The notes under the pieces are model-generated. The model was not told where the DNA came from. It saw only the letters and a program-made list of their open reading frames with translations, and made no database searches. DNA of 50,684 nt from a virus: the IMG/VR virus record IMGVR_UViG_3300042938_001669, positions 1 to 50,684 of that record; one strand, 5' to 3'. The position numbers and the translations under genes are program-made. Shown here piece by piece: positions 38,006 to 45,693 of this stretch (its first letter is position 1; every line of letters begins with the position of its first letter).

Positions 38006-38746
38006 TTACATTATGTATTTCAAAACCCATTCACCATCCCACTTTTTAACTTGAGATTTAGGAACCCAAAATTCCATTTCACCAATCTCTTCAACTCTTC
38101 TCAAGTAATCCTCACGGAATCTGTCGGCTTGATTTATGTCAGTGATGTAAGGGATTCTCATATGTTTAGCACAAGTCTTTCCAACACCTGTTAACATTGA
38201 AAACTCATCAGTCAATGTTTTAGCACAACATCTACAAACTTTACTTCTTCCTGTTGTCATTTTTCCTGAGAACTTGAACGCCTTTGGAGAAACTGCCAAC
38301 AACTTAGTAATGTCAATAACCATTGGATTAAATTCTAATCCGTAAGTCTCTTTCATTTGTTGACCAATTTTACGTCCAACAGTTACCGTATCACCCGGAG
38401 TAGGAATTTTGAAATTGCGAGTATCCTCTTTATCAATATCCTTTTGGATTTGAGTTAACGTAGCGTTTACTTGTTTGTCAGACAATGTTCCGTATTTAAG
38501 TAACTTACCTTTTATTTCATTGACGAAACTATTTGGTCCATCATACTTAGCAATCTTTTGTAAGTTTTCAGACATTGTTTCAACATTAACGGTTTGAACA
38601 CTTTTAAGTGCTTTCTCAGCGAATTCCACTTGTTTAGGTGTTAAGTTTCCCCATTTTTCCAAAGATGATTTAATACTTAATAAAAATTTGTTAGAACCTT
38701 GGTAATTTCTAACTTTTGATGTCGTTGATGTGGTGGTAGTTGTCAT
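38006..38746 (-). CDS. Zinc-finger protein with two repeated helical modules, 246 aa
   Basis: Start taken at ATG 38746 (MTTTTTSTTSKVRNYQGSNK); the longer frame crosses the promoter. Two related modules (KFLLSIKSSLEKWGNLTPKQ and SFVNEIKGKLLKYGTLSDKQ) are followed by VCRCCAKTLTDEFSMLTGVG and CAKHM, a Cys4-type zinc site with Cys at about 190, 192, 193 and 211. Probably DNA or RNA binding. Similar proteins occur in phages. Host-type promoter, untagged. Confidence 0.65.
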   Translation of the reverse strand: MTTTTTSTTSKVRNYQGSNKFLLSIKSSLEKWGNLTPKQVEFAEKALKSVQTVNVETMSENLQKIAKYDGPNSFVNEIKGKLLKYGTLSDKQVNATLTQIQKDIDKEDTRNFKIPTPGDTVTVGRKIGQQMKETYGLEFNPMVIDITKLLAVSPKAFKFSGKMTTGRSKVCRCCAKTLTDEFSMLTGVGKTCAKHMRIPYITDINQADRFREDYLRRVEEIGEMEFWVPKSQVKKWDGEWVLKYIM

Positions 38747-38767
38747 AGTATATCTGTTTTGTGAGTA

Positions 38768-38798
38768 CAAAGATAATACTATTTTTGATATAAACAAA
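38768..38798 (-). promoter_or_regulatory. Host-type promoter (TTTG-N19-TATCTTTG)
   Basis: Almost identical, base for base, to the promoter at 44754-44784 over 30 nt. Confidence 0.8.
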
Positions 38799-38824
38799 AA
38801 AAAGGAACTAAATGTCCCTCTTTT

Positions 38825-39748
38825 TTAATTTAATAATTCTATTTCCGTGTTATCATCCGTTAAGTGAGTCGGATAAGTTCTCAGTATGTCTTGTTTAATA
38901 GTTTTCATAATGTTATTCAATAATTCGGGGTCATCTTTAAAATTGGAATCCGGAGACATTTTTCTACCAATCATTTTACCTGCCTTAAGAATTTCAACAG
39001 ATATTTTAATTTTACCATCAACATCTTCAATATCTTTAATCATAAAATTAACTCTATGAGCATTATCACCATAACCTCCACTAATTAATTTTGATTGATT
39101 AGTCTTATTATCTTTATGTGTTACAAAACTTGTTACCCTATCAGATTTAACTCTATCAATATTATAACTACCATTTATAAGACGTTCCATCTCACCTTTA
39201 GTTATACTCATAACATTTGCTCGTAAATTTGAATCGTATTTAACCGGGTCAATTTGACTCATTTGTTTTCTAGTAGAACTTGAATAGGTATCTAATGTTC
39301 TATACCATTGGTTATTAATAAATAAAAATACCGGATACCAACCATATGACTCAATAACATAATACCAATCATTGTTATTGTTTACATTCCATTGTCCTTC
39401 AATGTTTGAACCTTTAAACGGCATCTTAGCTGTCGCATATTCATAGGCGGTATTGTTGGTAACTTTTCTTTGTTTGAATTGTCTATAGTCTTTGAAATTG
39501 TCCTTTGTTAAACTTTTATAGTCCCCGTCCGGTCTGAAGTTAGCGGTATATATTTCGTAATACATAGTGGCATCACTTTGTGGGAAACCAAAATATCCTA
39601 ACATATCTTTAATAAGTCGAATCATTTCAGTTTTGGTTCCTGATTTCTGCTTATTATCGTTAATAAATTTAAACAACAAAATCTCCTTCTTACTTAAGAC
39701 AGGTTCTTCTTCTTGTTCTTTTAATATACGTCTGATTAAATCTTTCAT
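38825..39748 (-). CDS. Tagged hypothetical protein (MKDLIRRILKE), 307 aa
   Basis: Start set at ATG 39748. Long tag MKDLIRRILKEQ, then SKKEILLFKFINDNKQKSGT and a central basic region. KMPFKGSNIEGQWNVNNNND and WYYVIESYGWYPVFLFINNQ suggest a small globular domain. Third gene behind 40668, after the ferritin-like gene. Function unknown. Confidence 0.7.
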   Translation of the reverse strand: MKDLIRRILKEQEEEPVLSKKEILLFKFINDNKQKSGTKTEMIRLIKDMLGYFGFPQSDATMYYEIYTANFRPDGDYKSLTKDNFKDYRQFKQRKVTNNTAYEYATAKMPFKGSNIEGQWNVNNNNDWYYVIESYGWYPVFLFINNQWYRTLDTYSSSTRKQMSQIDPVKYDSNLRANVMSITKGEMERLINGSYNIDRVKSDRVTSFVTHKDNKTNQSKLISGGYGDNAHRVNFMIKDIEDVDGKIKISVEILKAGKMIGRKMSPDSNFKDDPELLNNIMKTIKQDILRTYPTHLTDDNTEIELLN

Positions 39749-39749
39749 T

Positions 39750-40346
39750 TTAGAAATAAGTTTGTTCAAAGTATAACACTTGGAACTTATCTGTTTTATC
39801 AACCAAATCAATTGCGTTGATTAAATCATTATATTCTACAACAGCACTTTTTTGAAATTCTCTATACGCCTTTAAGAAATCATATGTAGTAATATCAGTA
39901 CTAAATAAATCTTGAGAATTTTTGTTATACTCTTTCATAAGAGCTAATTCAACTTTATACGCTCCGTAAATGATATCAACCAAACTATCAAAACTATGTG
40001 ATGTTGGTGCTTGAGGTATTACCGGAATGATATTAAAATCTGTCATATACTCTTGAATCCCTTTAGCGTGAACTAATTCATCATCAGCCTCATTATTAAA
40101 AAACTCAGCAGCCTTTTTATAATTCTTATCTTGACACCAATTTGCCGCCGCTCTGTAATAGTAATGAGCAATATACTCATCTTTAATTCTGTCAGTCAAT
40201 ATTTGAATTGTCTTAGAATCCAATTTATATAACTCAACACCACTTGTTTTTGTTTCAGTTGGTTTAGTTTCTTCTTTGGTTTCTTTTGATGAATCCATTT
40301 TTTTAATGTTGTCCATAAATTTGTCTTTTAATGTATCTTCTGCCAT
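39750..40346 (-). CDS. Ferritin-like protein, 198 aa
   Basis: ATG 40346. After a 45-residue charged leader comes a four-helix ferritin-like fold. IKDEYIAHYYYRAAANWCQ (about 54-72) gives the first Glu; FFNNEADDELVHA (about 82-94) gives the E-x-x-H pair; VELALMKEYN (about 131-140) and FQKSAVVEYNDL give the last two Glu positions. It may store or oxidise iron, or bind DNA as Dps does. It lacks the N-terminal tag but lies between two tagged genes, a hint that it is used late. Confidence 0.7.
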   Translation of the reverse strand: MAEDTLKDKFMDNIKKMDSSKETKEETKPTETKTSGVELYKLDSKTIQILTDRIKDEYIAHYYYRAAANWCQDKNYKKAAEFFNNEADDELVHAKGIQEYMTDFNIIPVIPQAPTSHSFDSLVDIIYGAYKVELALMKEYNKNSQDLFSTDITTYDFLKAYREFQKSAVVEYNDLINAIDLVDKTDKFQVLYFEQTYF

Positions 40347-40347
40347 T

Positions 40348-40668
40348 TTATTTTCCTATTATCAGGTCGTCAAACCCTAGTTTATTCATTCCCCCAACTT
40401 CTTCATCATCTTTCAATTCGTCATACATATATGCTCTAACAACAGATGTAATACTTTGTTCTACCTGAGCTATTTTACTTTCCATCCAATCGTCAAGTTG
40501 GTCGTTTTCTTCTTCTTCCATCTTTTCCCACATCTTTTCAGCTAACTTAACAATAGTATATAATTGTTGTTTTGCCATATATGAACCACGACCTTCATCT
40601 TCTTTAATGGTTTTCATTTTGGTAACCAACTTTTCAAGTTGTTTTTCTGTTAATATAATATCCTTCAT
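40348..40668 (-). CDS. Tagged hypothetical protein (MKDIILTE), 106 aa
   Basis: Start set at ATG 40668. Tag MKDIILTEKQLEKLVTKM, then an acidic helical body (KMWEKMEEEENDQLDDWMES). Coiled-coil-like; could be scaffolding-type. Leads the operon with ferritin and the 307-aa tagged gene. Confidence 0.65.
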   Translation of the reverse strand: MKDIILTEKQLEKLVTKMKTIKEDEGRGSYMAKQQLYTIVKLAEKMWEKMEEEENDQLDDWMESKIAQVEQSITSVVRAYMYDELKDDEEVGGMNKLGFDDLIIGK

Positions 40669-40680
40669 ATTCAGTTTATT

Positions 40681-40690
40681 TATAAATATC
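40681..40690 (-). promoter_or_regulatory. Putative phage promoter motif GATATTTATA
   Basis: 12 nt before the ATG at 40668. Confidence 0.5.
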
Positions 40691-40703
40691 ATATAAAACA
40701 AAA

Positions 40704-40725
40704 AACCCCCACTATTGTGAGGGTT
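40704..40725 (-). terminator. Terminator after 40780-41280
   Basis: AACCC/GGGTT stem with T-run on the minus strand, about 55 nt past the stop at 40780. Confidence 0.6.
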
Positions 40726-40779
40726 AATTTTGGACCGACTGAAATGTCGGCGACTCCACCATCCTATCTTTAAAGAGAA

Positions 40780-41280
40780 CTAGGAAAACTCAGCTGTTGA
40801 TGATACTCTAAGTCCGTCAACTTCTTTATCATAATACTTGGACATATCGGTGAAAGGTTTATAATGAGCCAACCTACTTTGTTCGTCCATATAATTCTTA
40901 TCCAACACATAACCATCAGGTTGTCCCCACCCCAAAGCCATCTTAATGAACTCTTCGGTGTCTTGTAATTCACCATATTCGTCCACAACTCTACCTGAAC
41001 GGATGAACTTAAAAAGTTCTTCCTTATTAGTGTAGAATTTATTATCCTGAAAGTTCCATAGGAATTTCCACCCTGAACTTCTTTTACCAATATGAATCTT
41101 CAATCCATCAATGAACACATCCCACGGAGACCATCTCTCAAAACCTCTTTCAATGTCACTAAACTCATTCATTATGTTATCCGGACTCCATATATCCAAA
41201 TCATTTATTCTTTCAACCAAGTCAAGGTATTTGATTCTAACCTCACTAGCTTTCGGTATTCTGTAGTAATTTGTACTCAT
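40780..41280 (-). CDS. Conserved phage hypothetical protein, 166 aa
   Basis: ATG 41280. DGLKIHIGKRSSGWKFLWNF (about 59-78) and LGWGQPDGYVLDKNY match a hypothetical protein family I know from phages (HIGKRS-x-GWKF-x-W). Untagged although TACATTTATA lies upstream. Confidence 0.65.
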   Translation of the reverse strand: MSTNYYRIPKASEVRIKYLDLVERINDLDIWSPDNIMNEFSDIERGFERWSPWDVFIDGLKIHIGKRSSGWKFLWNFQDNKFYTNKEELFKFIRSGRVVDEYGELQDTEEFIKMALGWGQPDGYVLDKNYMDEQSRLAHYKPFTDMSKYYDKEVDGLRVSSTAEFS

Positions 41281-41282
41281 TG

Positions 41283-41474
41283 TTATTGTTTATAAATGTA
41301 TAATGTGTCTACCGTTTTTCCATCTGTTGTTAATCTTTTCTCCGGTTGAATTATTTTGTTTGATTGAATCTCTGTTGGTTTGTCTGAACATAACATAAGA
41401 AACACCATAAAAAATGTTAACATCCCAATCCAAAACCCCACCATAAATACCCCAGCAAGTTTATCTATATTCAT
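41283..41474 (-). CDS. Small membrane protein, 63 aa
   Basis: ATG 41474. Two short hydrophobic stretches (LAGVFMVGFWIGMLTFFMVF) and a polar tail with KTVDTLYIY. Overlaps 41471-41725 by ATGA. Unknown. Confidence 0.6.
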   Translation of the reverse strand: MNIDKLAGVFMVGFWIGMLTFFMVFLMLCSDKPTEIQSNKIIQPEKRLTTDGKTVDTLYIYKQ

Positions 41475-41725
41475 AACCCTAATTTATTAATTTCTTCATC
41501 ACTAACCGATGATGTTTCTTTATTTATATTATCATTAATTTTATCAACCTGTTCGATACTATCTGTTTTAACATCATCTGTCGTTAAACCCGTAATGATT
41601 TTGTTAACTTCATTAACGGAAAATATAAATCCAAGAGCAACGACAATCATAATTATTAAAACAATCTTTTTCCACAGCTTATACACTATGTACCCAACAA
41701 TAATCAGCGAAATTATTAAACTCAT
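41471..41725 (-). CDS. Small membrane protein ending KLGL, 84 aa
   Basis: ATG 41725. N-terminal membrane helices (SLIISLIIVGYIVYKLWKK and IVLIIMIVVALGFIF), an acidic tail and the last residues NKLGL, the same ending as the two paralogues at 26518 and 26883. Overlaps the next start by ATGA. Confidence 0.6.
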   Translation of the reverse strand: MSLIISLIIVGYIVYKLWKKIVLIIMIVVALGFIFSVNEVNKIITGLTTDDVKTDSIEQVDKINDNINKETSSVSDEEINKLGL

Positions 41726-41734
41726 AACTTAAAT

Positions 41735-42010
41735 TTACTTAGTTACTAATGCTTCTACTTTACTTCTCATATGGTCAGCCAACGACATTTCAAATGTTGA
41801 TGTAACAATAAACGAATCCACCAAGTATTTGTATGGAACGTGAATTAAGAAATCACTCCCGTTGAAGAAAGTCAAATCGTTTTTTAATTCAAGACAACCC
41901 TGAACCATCTTCAAGAATAATTTGAATTGGATTGCGTCAGCAAATGTCTCACCTAATAGTTTTCCAAACTTCTCGTTCTCAATTCTGATTGTATAATTTG
42001 TTGTTGTCAT
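41735..42010 (-). CDS. Hypothetical protein, 91 aa
   Basis: ATG 42010, host-type promoter upstream. Alternating charged/hydrophobic sequence with FADAIQFKLFLKMVQGCLEL. Not recognised. Confidence 0.6.
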   Translation of the reverse strand: MTTTNYTIRIENEKFGKLLGETFADAIQFKLFLKMVQGCLELKNDLTFFNGSDFLIHVPYKYLVDSFIVTSTFEMSLADHMRSKVEALVTK

Positions 42011-42030
42011 ATCTATATGTTTTGTGATTA

Positions 42031-42038
42031 CAAAGATA
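42031..42038 (-). promoter_or_regulatory. Host-type -7 box TATCTTTG
   Basis: TATCTTTG on the minus strand, with the flanking ACACTATTTTTTT shared with other early promoters (38768, 44754, 20101). Confidence 0.6.
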
Positions 42039-42067
42039 ACACTATTTTTTTAATATAAAAACTTTTT

Positions 42068-42712
42068 TTACTTTATCTCATCAATTTTTGTTAATTCTAA
42101 TGTAATCTTATTCAACTTATACACACCGAAAGGAATTTTAACTTCGTAATAGTCAAAATTATATCTACTGTCAAGGTATAGACATTCAACACCTACAATT
42201 ACTGAAGATGGTCTGTAACAAATCTTCTCGCCGGTAAGTAAATTATAGTAGTAATTACCAACCGAACCCACATTACCACCAACGTGATATGGATAATCAA
42301 GACCAGTACGAGATAAACAAATCTTACCTTTGGTATCGATAATTACCGAATCACCAAAACTAAATCCACTATCACTCTTCTTAGGTTCCTTTGTTCTTAT
42401 ATAATGAATTAATCCACAATACCCCTCCTTAAATCCGTGACACAAACCACCTTTCCGGAATATTTCATCAGAAACCTTCACATCATCTTTATATAGATGC
42501 GAGTATTTTGACTCAACAATCCTTGGATTTTCAGATTCTTTCTTTAACAACTTAATTGGTCTAAGTTCAAACCCATCATTTAAGGACTGATAAGGATTAA
42601 CCGGTTTTGGTTTTTTAGTCAACCCACCAAATATACTATAAAGTCCTCCGTTGGAAATCATCTCTGATGCTAACGTCATTACGTCCAACATTTGTTTTGT
42701 TTCTTTATCCAT
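42068..42712 (-). CDS. Hypothetical protein, 214 aa
   Basis: ATG 42712. Short helical start, then a Gly- and Tyr-rich region of repeated beta-type sequences (GFSFGDSVIIDTKGKI; NVGSVGNYYYNLLTGEKICY). No family recognised. Confidence 0.6.
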   Translation of the reverse strand: MDKETKQMLDVMTLASEMISNGGLYSIFGGLTKKPKPVNPYQSLNDGFELRPIKLLKKESENPRIVESKYSHLYKDDVKVSDEIFRKGGLCHGFKEGYCGLIHYIRTKEPKKSDSGFSFGDSVIIDTKGKICLSRTGLDYPYHVGGNVGSVGNYYYNLLTGEKICYRPSSVIVGVECLYLDSRYNFDYYEVKIPFGVYKLNKITLELTKIDEIK

Positions 42713-42719
42713 ACTAATA

Positions 42720-43457
42720 TTATTGTTCCATTGTTGGTTTTAACCACAACAGATTGTTTTTGAAAATGTATCTTTTTAATCTTGGAATGTTATCTAAAAT
42801 TTCCAAAGTTTTTAATGTATCATATTTGAAACACTTTAACAATTCTTCCCTGATTCTTTCAGTTGAAACCACCCCCATTTTAGATTCGTAATCGTATTCT
42901 TGAATGTCGTCCATAATGTAACCCATTCTAAACCCTTTTGTAATAGAGAAACGTACCGCTCTCAAAATTCTTAATGGGTCATCATCAAATGTTTTCTTTG
43001 TTTCCAATGGTGTAACTAATCTACCATCCGCCAAATCTCTTAACCCTTCAAAGTAATCAATGATTGTTCCATCCTCATCTTTCGCTAACGCGTTTAATGT
43101 GAAGTCACGTCTTTCCAAATCATCATATAAGGTCCCCGGTTTAACGATTGGTGTTCTTGTTCCCGGAATGTAGCCAATCTCCTTACGAGCCATTACAAAG
43201 TCAGCAACACCACTATACTTGTGGTTCTTTGGGAACTTAGCTCTGATAGTAAAACAATCTGCTGTGATTAAGAAAATTTCAAACTTCTCATCTTTTAAGT
43301 ATTGTTCCAACATAGAGAACATAGATTCCGCAGTATCAAAGTCCTGTAACAATTTTTTGTTGGGAACTGCAACGTAATCCACGTCCTTAGATTCAAGACC
43401 TAAAATCTCGTCTCTAACTTTTCCCCCGACCTCGTAAAACTTAAACATATTTTCCAT
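42720..43457 (-). CDS. CCA-adding/poly(A)-polymerase-type nucleotidyltransferase, 245 aa
   Basis: ATG 43457. YEVGGKVRDEILG (about 8-20), DVDYVAV (25-31), RRDFTLNALAKD (about 116-127), DPLRILRAVRFS (about 158-169) and RIREELLK (about 202-209) are the class II CCA-enzyme signatures in order. At 245 aa it lacks the C-terminal half of cellular enzymes. Phages that meet tRNA-cleaving defences could use it to repair tRNA ends. Host-type promoter; untagged. Confidence 0.85.
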   Translation of the reverse strand: MENMFKFYEVGGKVRDEILGLESKDVDYVAVPNKKLLQDFDTAESMFSMLEQYLKDEKFEIFLITADCFTIRAKFPKNHKYSGVADFVMARKEIGYIPGTRTPIVKPGTLYDDLERRDFTLNALAKDEDGTIIDYFEGLRDLADGRLVTPLETKKTFDDDPLRILRAVRFSITKGFRMGYIMDDIQEYDYESKMGVVSTERIREELLKCFKYDTLKTLEILDNIPRLKRYIFKNNLLWLKPTMEQ

Positions 43458-43475
43458 TTTTCCTAAATTATTCTA

Positions 43476-43504
43476 CAAAGATATAATAAAAAACCCCAAA
43501 CAAA
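43476..43504 (-). promoter_or_regulatory. Host-type promoter
   Basis: TATCTTTG at 43483-43476; TTTG at 43504-43501, slightly short spacing (17 nt). Confidence 0.6.
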
Positions 43505-43519
43505 AAATTATTTGGGGTT
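43492..43519 (-). terminator. Terminator after 43525-43782
   Basis: Perfect AACCCCAAA/TTTGGGGTT stem with T-run; it overlaps the promoter of the next gene. Confidence 0.75.
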
Positions 43520-43524
43520 AAATT

Positions 43525-43782
43525 TTATTTATTATTTCTCATCGGGATTAAAATTGTTTCTAAAGTTGATTTGTAAGCCGCAAAAGCAAATGGGTTATTC
43601 CTATTCGGAGTTTCCTTACATTCAATATAAGCATTTTCAAATAATTCAATTGCGTAATCAATCCCGTTATATTCCACAATCAATTTACCTGCGGATGGAA
43701 CAGTTAAAGGTTGTTTTAAATTGTTCTGTGCACAAATAATATCAACCGCTTGTTTAATTTTGTTGATGTGTGTTTTTTCCAT
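43525..43782 (-). CDS. Hypothetical protein, 85 aa
   Basis: Start placed at ATG 43782 (MEKTHINKIKQAVDIICAQ). Amphipathic helix, then beta segment with KLIVEYNGIDYAIELFENAY. Not recognised. Coupled to the membrane protein before it. Confidence 0.6.
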   Translation of the reverse strand: MEKTHINKIKQAVDIICAQNNLKQPLTVPSAGKLIVEYNGIDYAIELFENAYIECKETPNRNNPFAFAAYKSTLETILIPMRNNK

Positions 43783-43783
43783 C

Positions 43784-44038
43784 TTAATACTCTGTAATGT
43801 TATACATACCACATATTCTATGTGACCTACCAAACTCATCCTTGAATGTTATACACCCATCTTTCTCCACATACTTTTCAGTGTAGAAACTTGTCTCTTG
43901 ACGTTTGTTACCCGGAATGGATATTTCATATAGGTGTCCACCTTTTTTTATTTCACCAATCAAATACCCTCTATAACCAACAATACCAATAACAACCGCA
44001 AAAACAACTATTACAAACACAAATACCCAATTTCTCAT
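43784..44038 (-). CDS. Small membrane-anchored protein, 84 aa
   Basis: ATG 44038. MRNWVFVFVIVVFAVVIGIV is one membrane helix, then a charged extracytoplasmic part with KDGCITFKDEFGRSHRICGM (two Cys that may form a disulfide). Confidence 0.6.
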   Translation of the reverse strand: MRNWVFVFVIVVFAVVIGIVGYRGYLIGEIKKGGHLYEISIPGNKRQETSFYTEKYVEKDGCITFKDEFGRSHRICGMYNITEY

Positions 44039-44039
44039 C

Positions 44040-44222
44040 TTAATCTAATTTATTATTAATAATTGACGCTAAAACTCCACAACAAGCACCAACACCTATA
44101 AATACTCCGGTTGGAATCTGATGTATATTACCTCCACATACTATAACACTAACACACACTAAACCAATAACCACACTATAAATCAGTATGGACAAAAACA
44201 TCCCTCTTAACATTTCTCTCAT
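44040..44222 (-). CDS. Small membrane protein, 60 aa
   Basis: ATG 44222. Two hydrophobic helices with a Gly-rich turn (GGNIHQIPTGVFIGVGACCG). Unknown, in an operon of three membrane genes. Confidence 0.6.
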   Translation of the reverse strand: MREMLRGMFLSILIYSVVIGLVCVSVIVCGGNIHQIPTGVFIGVGACCGVLASIINNKLD

Positions 44223-44223
44223 A

Positions 44224-44730
44224 TTATCTAAATTTTTCCATTCTTTTTTTAATTAACTCAGCTGTATCATAATCTTCATTTTCTAATGATTGTTTCAAAT
44301 ACACCTCACACTCAATTTCATTCATTAAGTCAATTGGTTTACCATCAACTTTTTTACCGGTAGATTTACTACCTTCTCCAACACCACCTGTAAATCCGGG
44401 TTCACAACCCATTACTTTCTTAGCATCTTCATAATTTTTTCTCCAAGTTGCTGATTTGTTAAAATTCATTACAGACCAATTAACTTGATATGTCATATTA
44501 TTACCACAACTAATATAAAGATTATTCAAATCCCACCCTTCAAGGGTTGCAAACTCTTTACTGTTTTGTTCTAAAATTCTATGGTAATCACCTCTAATCA
44601 AAGATAATTTATCACCAACTTTCCAATTTTTACATCTAGCCTTTCTGTTTTTGTTTTGGACAGAACTATAAACACCAATTAAAACAACTATTGCCAAAAT
44701 AATACCTAAAATAATACCTAATACTTCCAT
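44224..44730 (-). CDS. Membrane-anchored protein with UVR-like motif, 168 aa
   Basis: Start set at ATG 44730. N-terminal membrane helix (MEVLGIILGIILAIVVLIGV), soluble middle, and C-terminal LKQSLENEDYDTAELIKKRM, which matches the UVR (UvrB/C, ClpC) helical hairpin pattern. May bridge a membrane site with a host complex. Host-type promoter; untagged. Confidence 0.6.
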   Translation of the reverse strand: MEVLGIILGIILAIVVLIGVYSSVQNKNRKARCKNWKVGDKLSLIRGDYHRILEQNSKEFATLEGWDLNNLYISCGNNMTYQVNWSVMNFNKSATWRKNYEDAKKVMGCEPGFTGGVGEGSKSTGKKVDGKPIDLMNEIECEVYLKQSLENEDYDTAELIKKRMEKFR

Positions 44731-44753
44731 AATTTTATAAATTAAATTCCCGA

Positions 44754-44784
44754 CAAAGATAACACTATTTTTGATATAAACAAA
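44754..44784 (-). promoter_or_regulatory. Host-type promoter (TTTG-N19-TATCTTTG)
   Basis: Matches the promoter at 38768-38798 over 30 nt with one difference. Confidence 0.8.
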
Positions 44785-44788
44785 AAAA

Positions 44789-44819
44789 AACCTCAACAAA
44801 ATTTACTCTGTTGAGGGTT
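44789..44819 (-). terminator. Terminator of the 44.8-kb small transcript
   Basis: AACCTCAACA/TGTTGAGGGTT stem with T-run on the minus strand; lies next to the promoter at 44754. Confidence 0.75.
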
Positions 44820-44863
44820 TTAATAATACCAACCGTAGAAAGGGGTTGTTGGCTGAATGAGAT
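44820..44863 (-). ncRNA. Candidate late small RNA, about 75 nt with terminator
   Basis: A TATATTTATA motif (44864-44873) faces a strong terminator (44789-44819) with no ORF in between. The transcript would carry CCAAC/GTTGG hairpin arms followed by the terminator stem. Alternatively this is only the leader of nothing, and the motif is chance. Confidence 0.4.
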
Positions 44864-44873
44864 TATAAATATA
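44864..44873 (-). promoter_or_regulatory. Putative phage promoter motif TATATTTATA
   Basis: Exact motif that precedes no protein gene. Confidence 0.45.
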
Positions 44874-44890
44874 TCGTAAAATTAGAAAAG

Positions 44891-45316
44891 TCAATCTTTT
44901 TTTAATATTCTTGTAATTAATCTACATAATTGGTCACTTTTATCATCAAATGGTAGATTTTCAAGGTTAAAATAACCACATTCCGTATGTTCCTCACCAT
45001 CTCTAGCATTTTCCAAGTCCGGATTTATCTTCTCGTCCGTCTCCATCATAAAGACATACATCAACCCTTTAACCTCAGAACCATCACGATTATATCGTTT
45101 AACAAACCCAACTAAATTTAATTTATTATCTAACGTATAATTTGTTTCTTCTTCAAATTCTCTTTGAATACCATCCAAAGGATGTTCATTTTTTTCCAAA
45201 TTACCACCCGGTATACTCCACTGCCCCGGTAAACTACCCGTAGCGTTTCTTTTACACAACAATACCTCATCACCACATTTGACAATTACACCGGAATATC
45301 GTTTTACTTTTTTCAT
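44891..45316 (-). CDS. NUDIX hydrolase, 141 aa
   Basis: ATG 45316. The Nudix box runs from G38 to about 60: GGNLEKNEHPLDGIQREFEE, with G, E44, R52, E53, E55 and E56 in place. A sugar-nucleotide, NAD or cap-like substrate is possible. Ends near the small-RNA promoter. Untagged. Confidence 0.9.
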   Translation of the reverse strand: MKKVKRYSGVIVKCGDEVLLCKRNATGSLPGQWSIPGGNLEKNEHPLDGIQREFEEETNYTLDNKLNLVGFVKRYNRDGSEVKGLMYVFMMETDEKINPDLENARDGEEHTECGYFNLENLPFDDKSDQLCRLITRILKKD

Positions 45317-45331
45317 TTTATATTTTTTTGT

Positions 45332-45340
45332 GTATTTATA
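45332..45340 (+). promoter_or_regulatory. Putative phage promoter motif GTATTTATA
   Basis: Five nt before the ATG at 45346. Confidence 0.45.
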
Positions 45341-45345
45341 AGTAT

Positions 45346-45693
45346 ATGGAATTAACTATAAACAAAAATAAATTCAAAGTCAAAACTGTCATCTCATCCA
45401 AAGACACTAGTCAAGGTATGATGAATAAAAGATTTGATGATACCTTTAATGGTATGTTATTTATTATGTCCGAAGGTCAACACTGTTTTTGGATGAAAAA
45501 TTGTATAATACCATTGGACATCATTATGATTGAAGATGATATTATAACAAAAATTCACCACAACTGTCCCCCTTGTAAAACCAAAGATTGTAGAAACTAT
45601 TGTGGTGAAGGTGATATGATACTTGAACTTCAAGGTGGAACCTGTAAAAAATTAGGTGTTAAATCGGGTGATAAAGTTATTCACTACGATTGA
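45346..45693 (+). CDS. DUF192 family protein, 115 aa
   Basis: Start placed at ATG 45346 (MELTINKNKFKVKT). GMMNKRFDDTFNGMLFIM and CFWMKNCIIPLDIIMI with IIKIHHN-type strand are the DUF192 signature. Members are small periplasmic or cytosolic beta proteins, many with a signal peptide; this one has none. Function not settled. Converges and overlaps the DHH gene by 10 nt. Confidence 0.85.
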   Translation: MELTINKNKFKVKTVISSKDTSQGMMNKRFDDTFNGMLFIMSEGQHCFWMKNCIIPLDIIMIEDDIITKIHHNCPPCKTKDCRNYCGEGDMILELQGGTCKKLGVKSGDKVIHYD

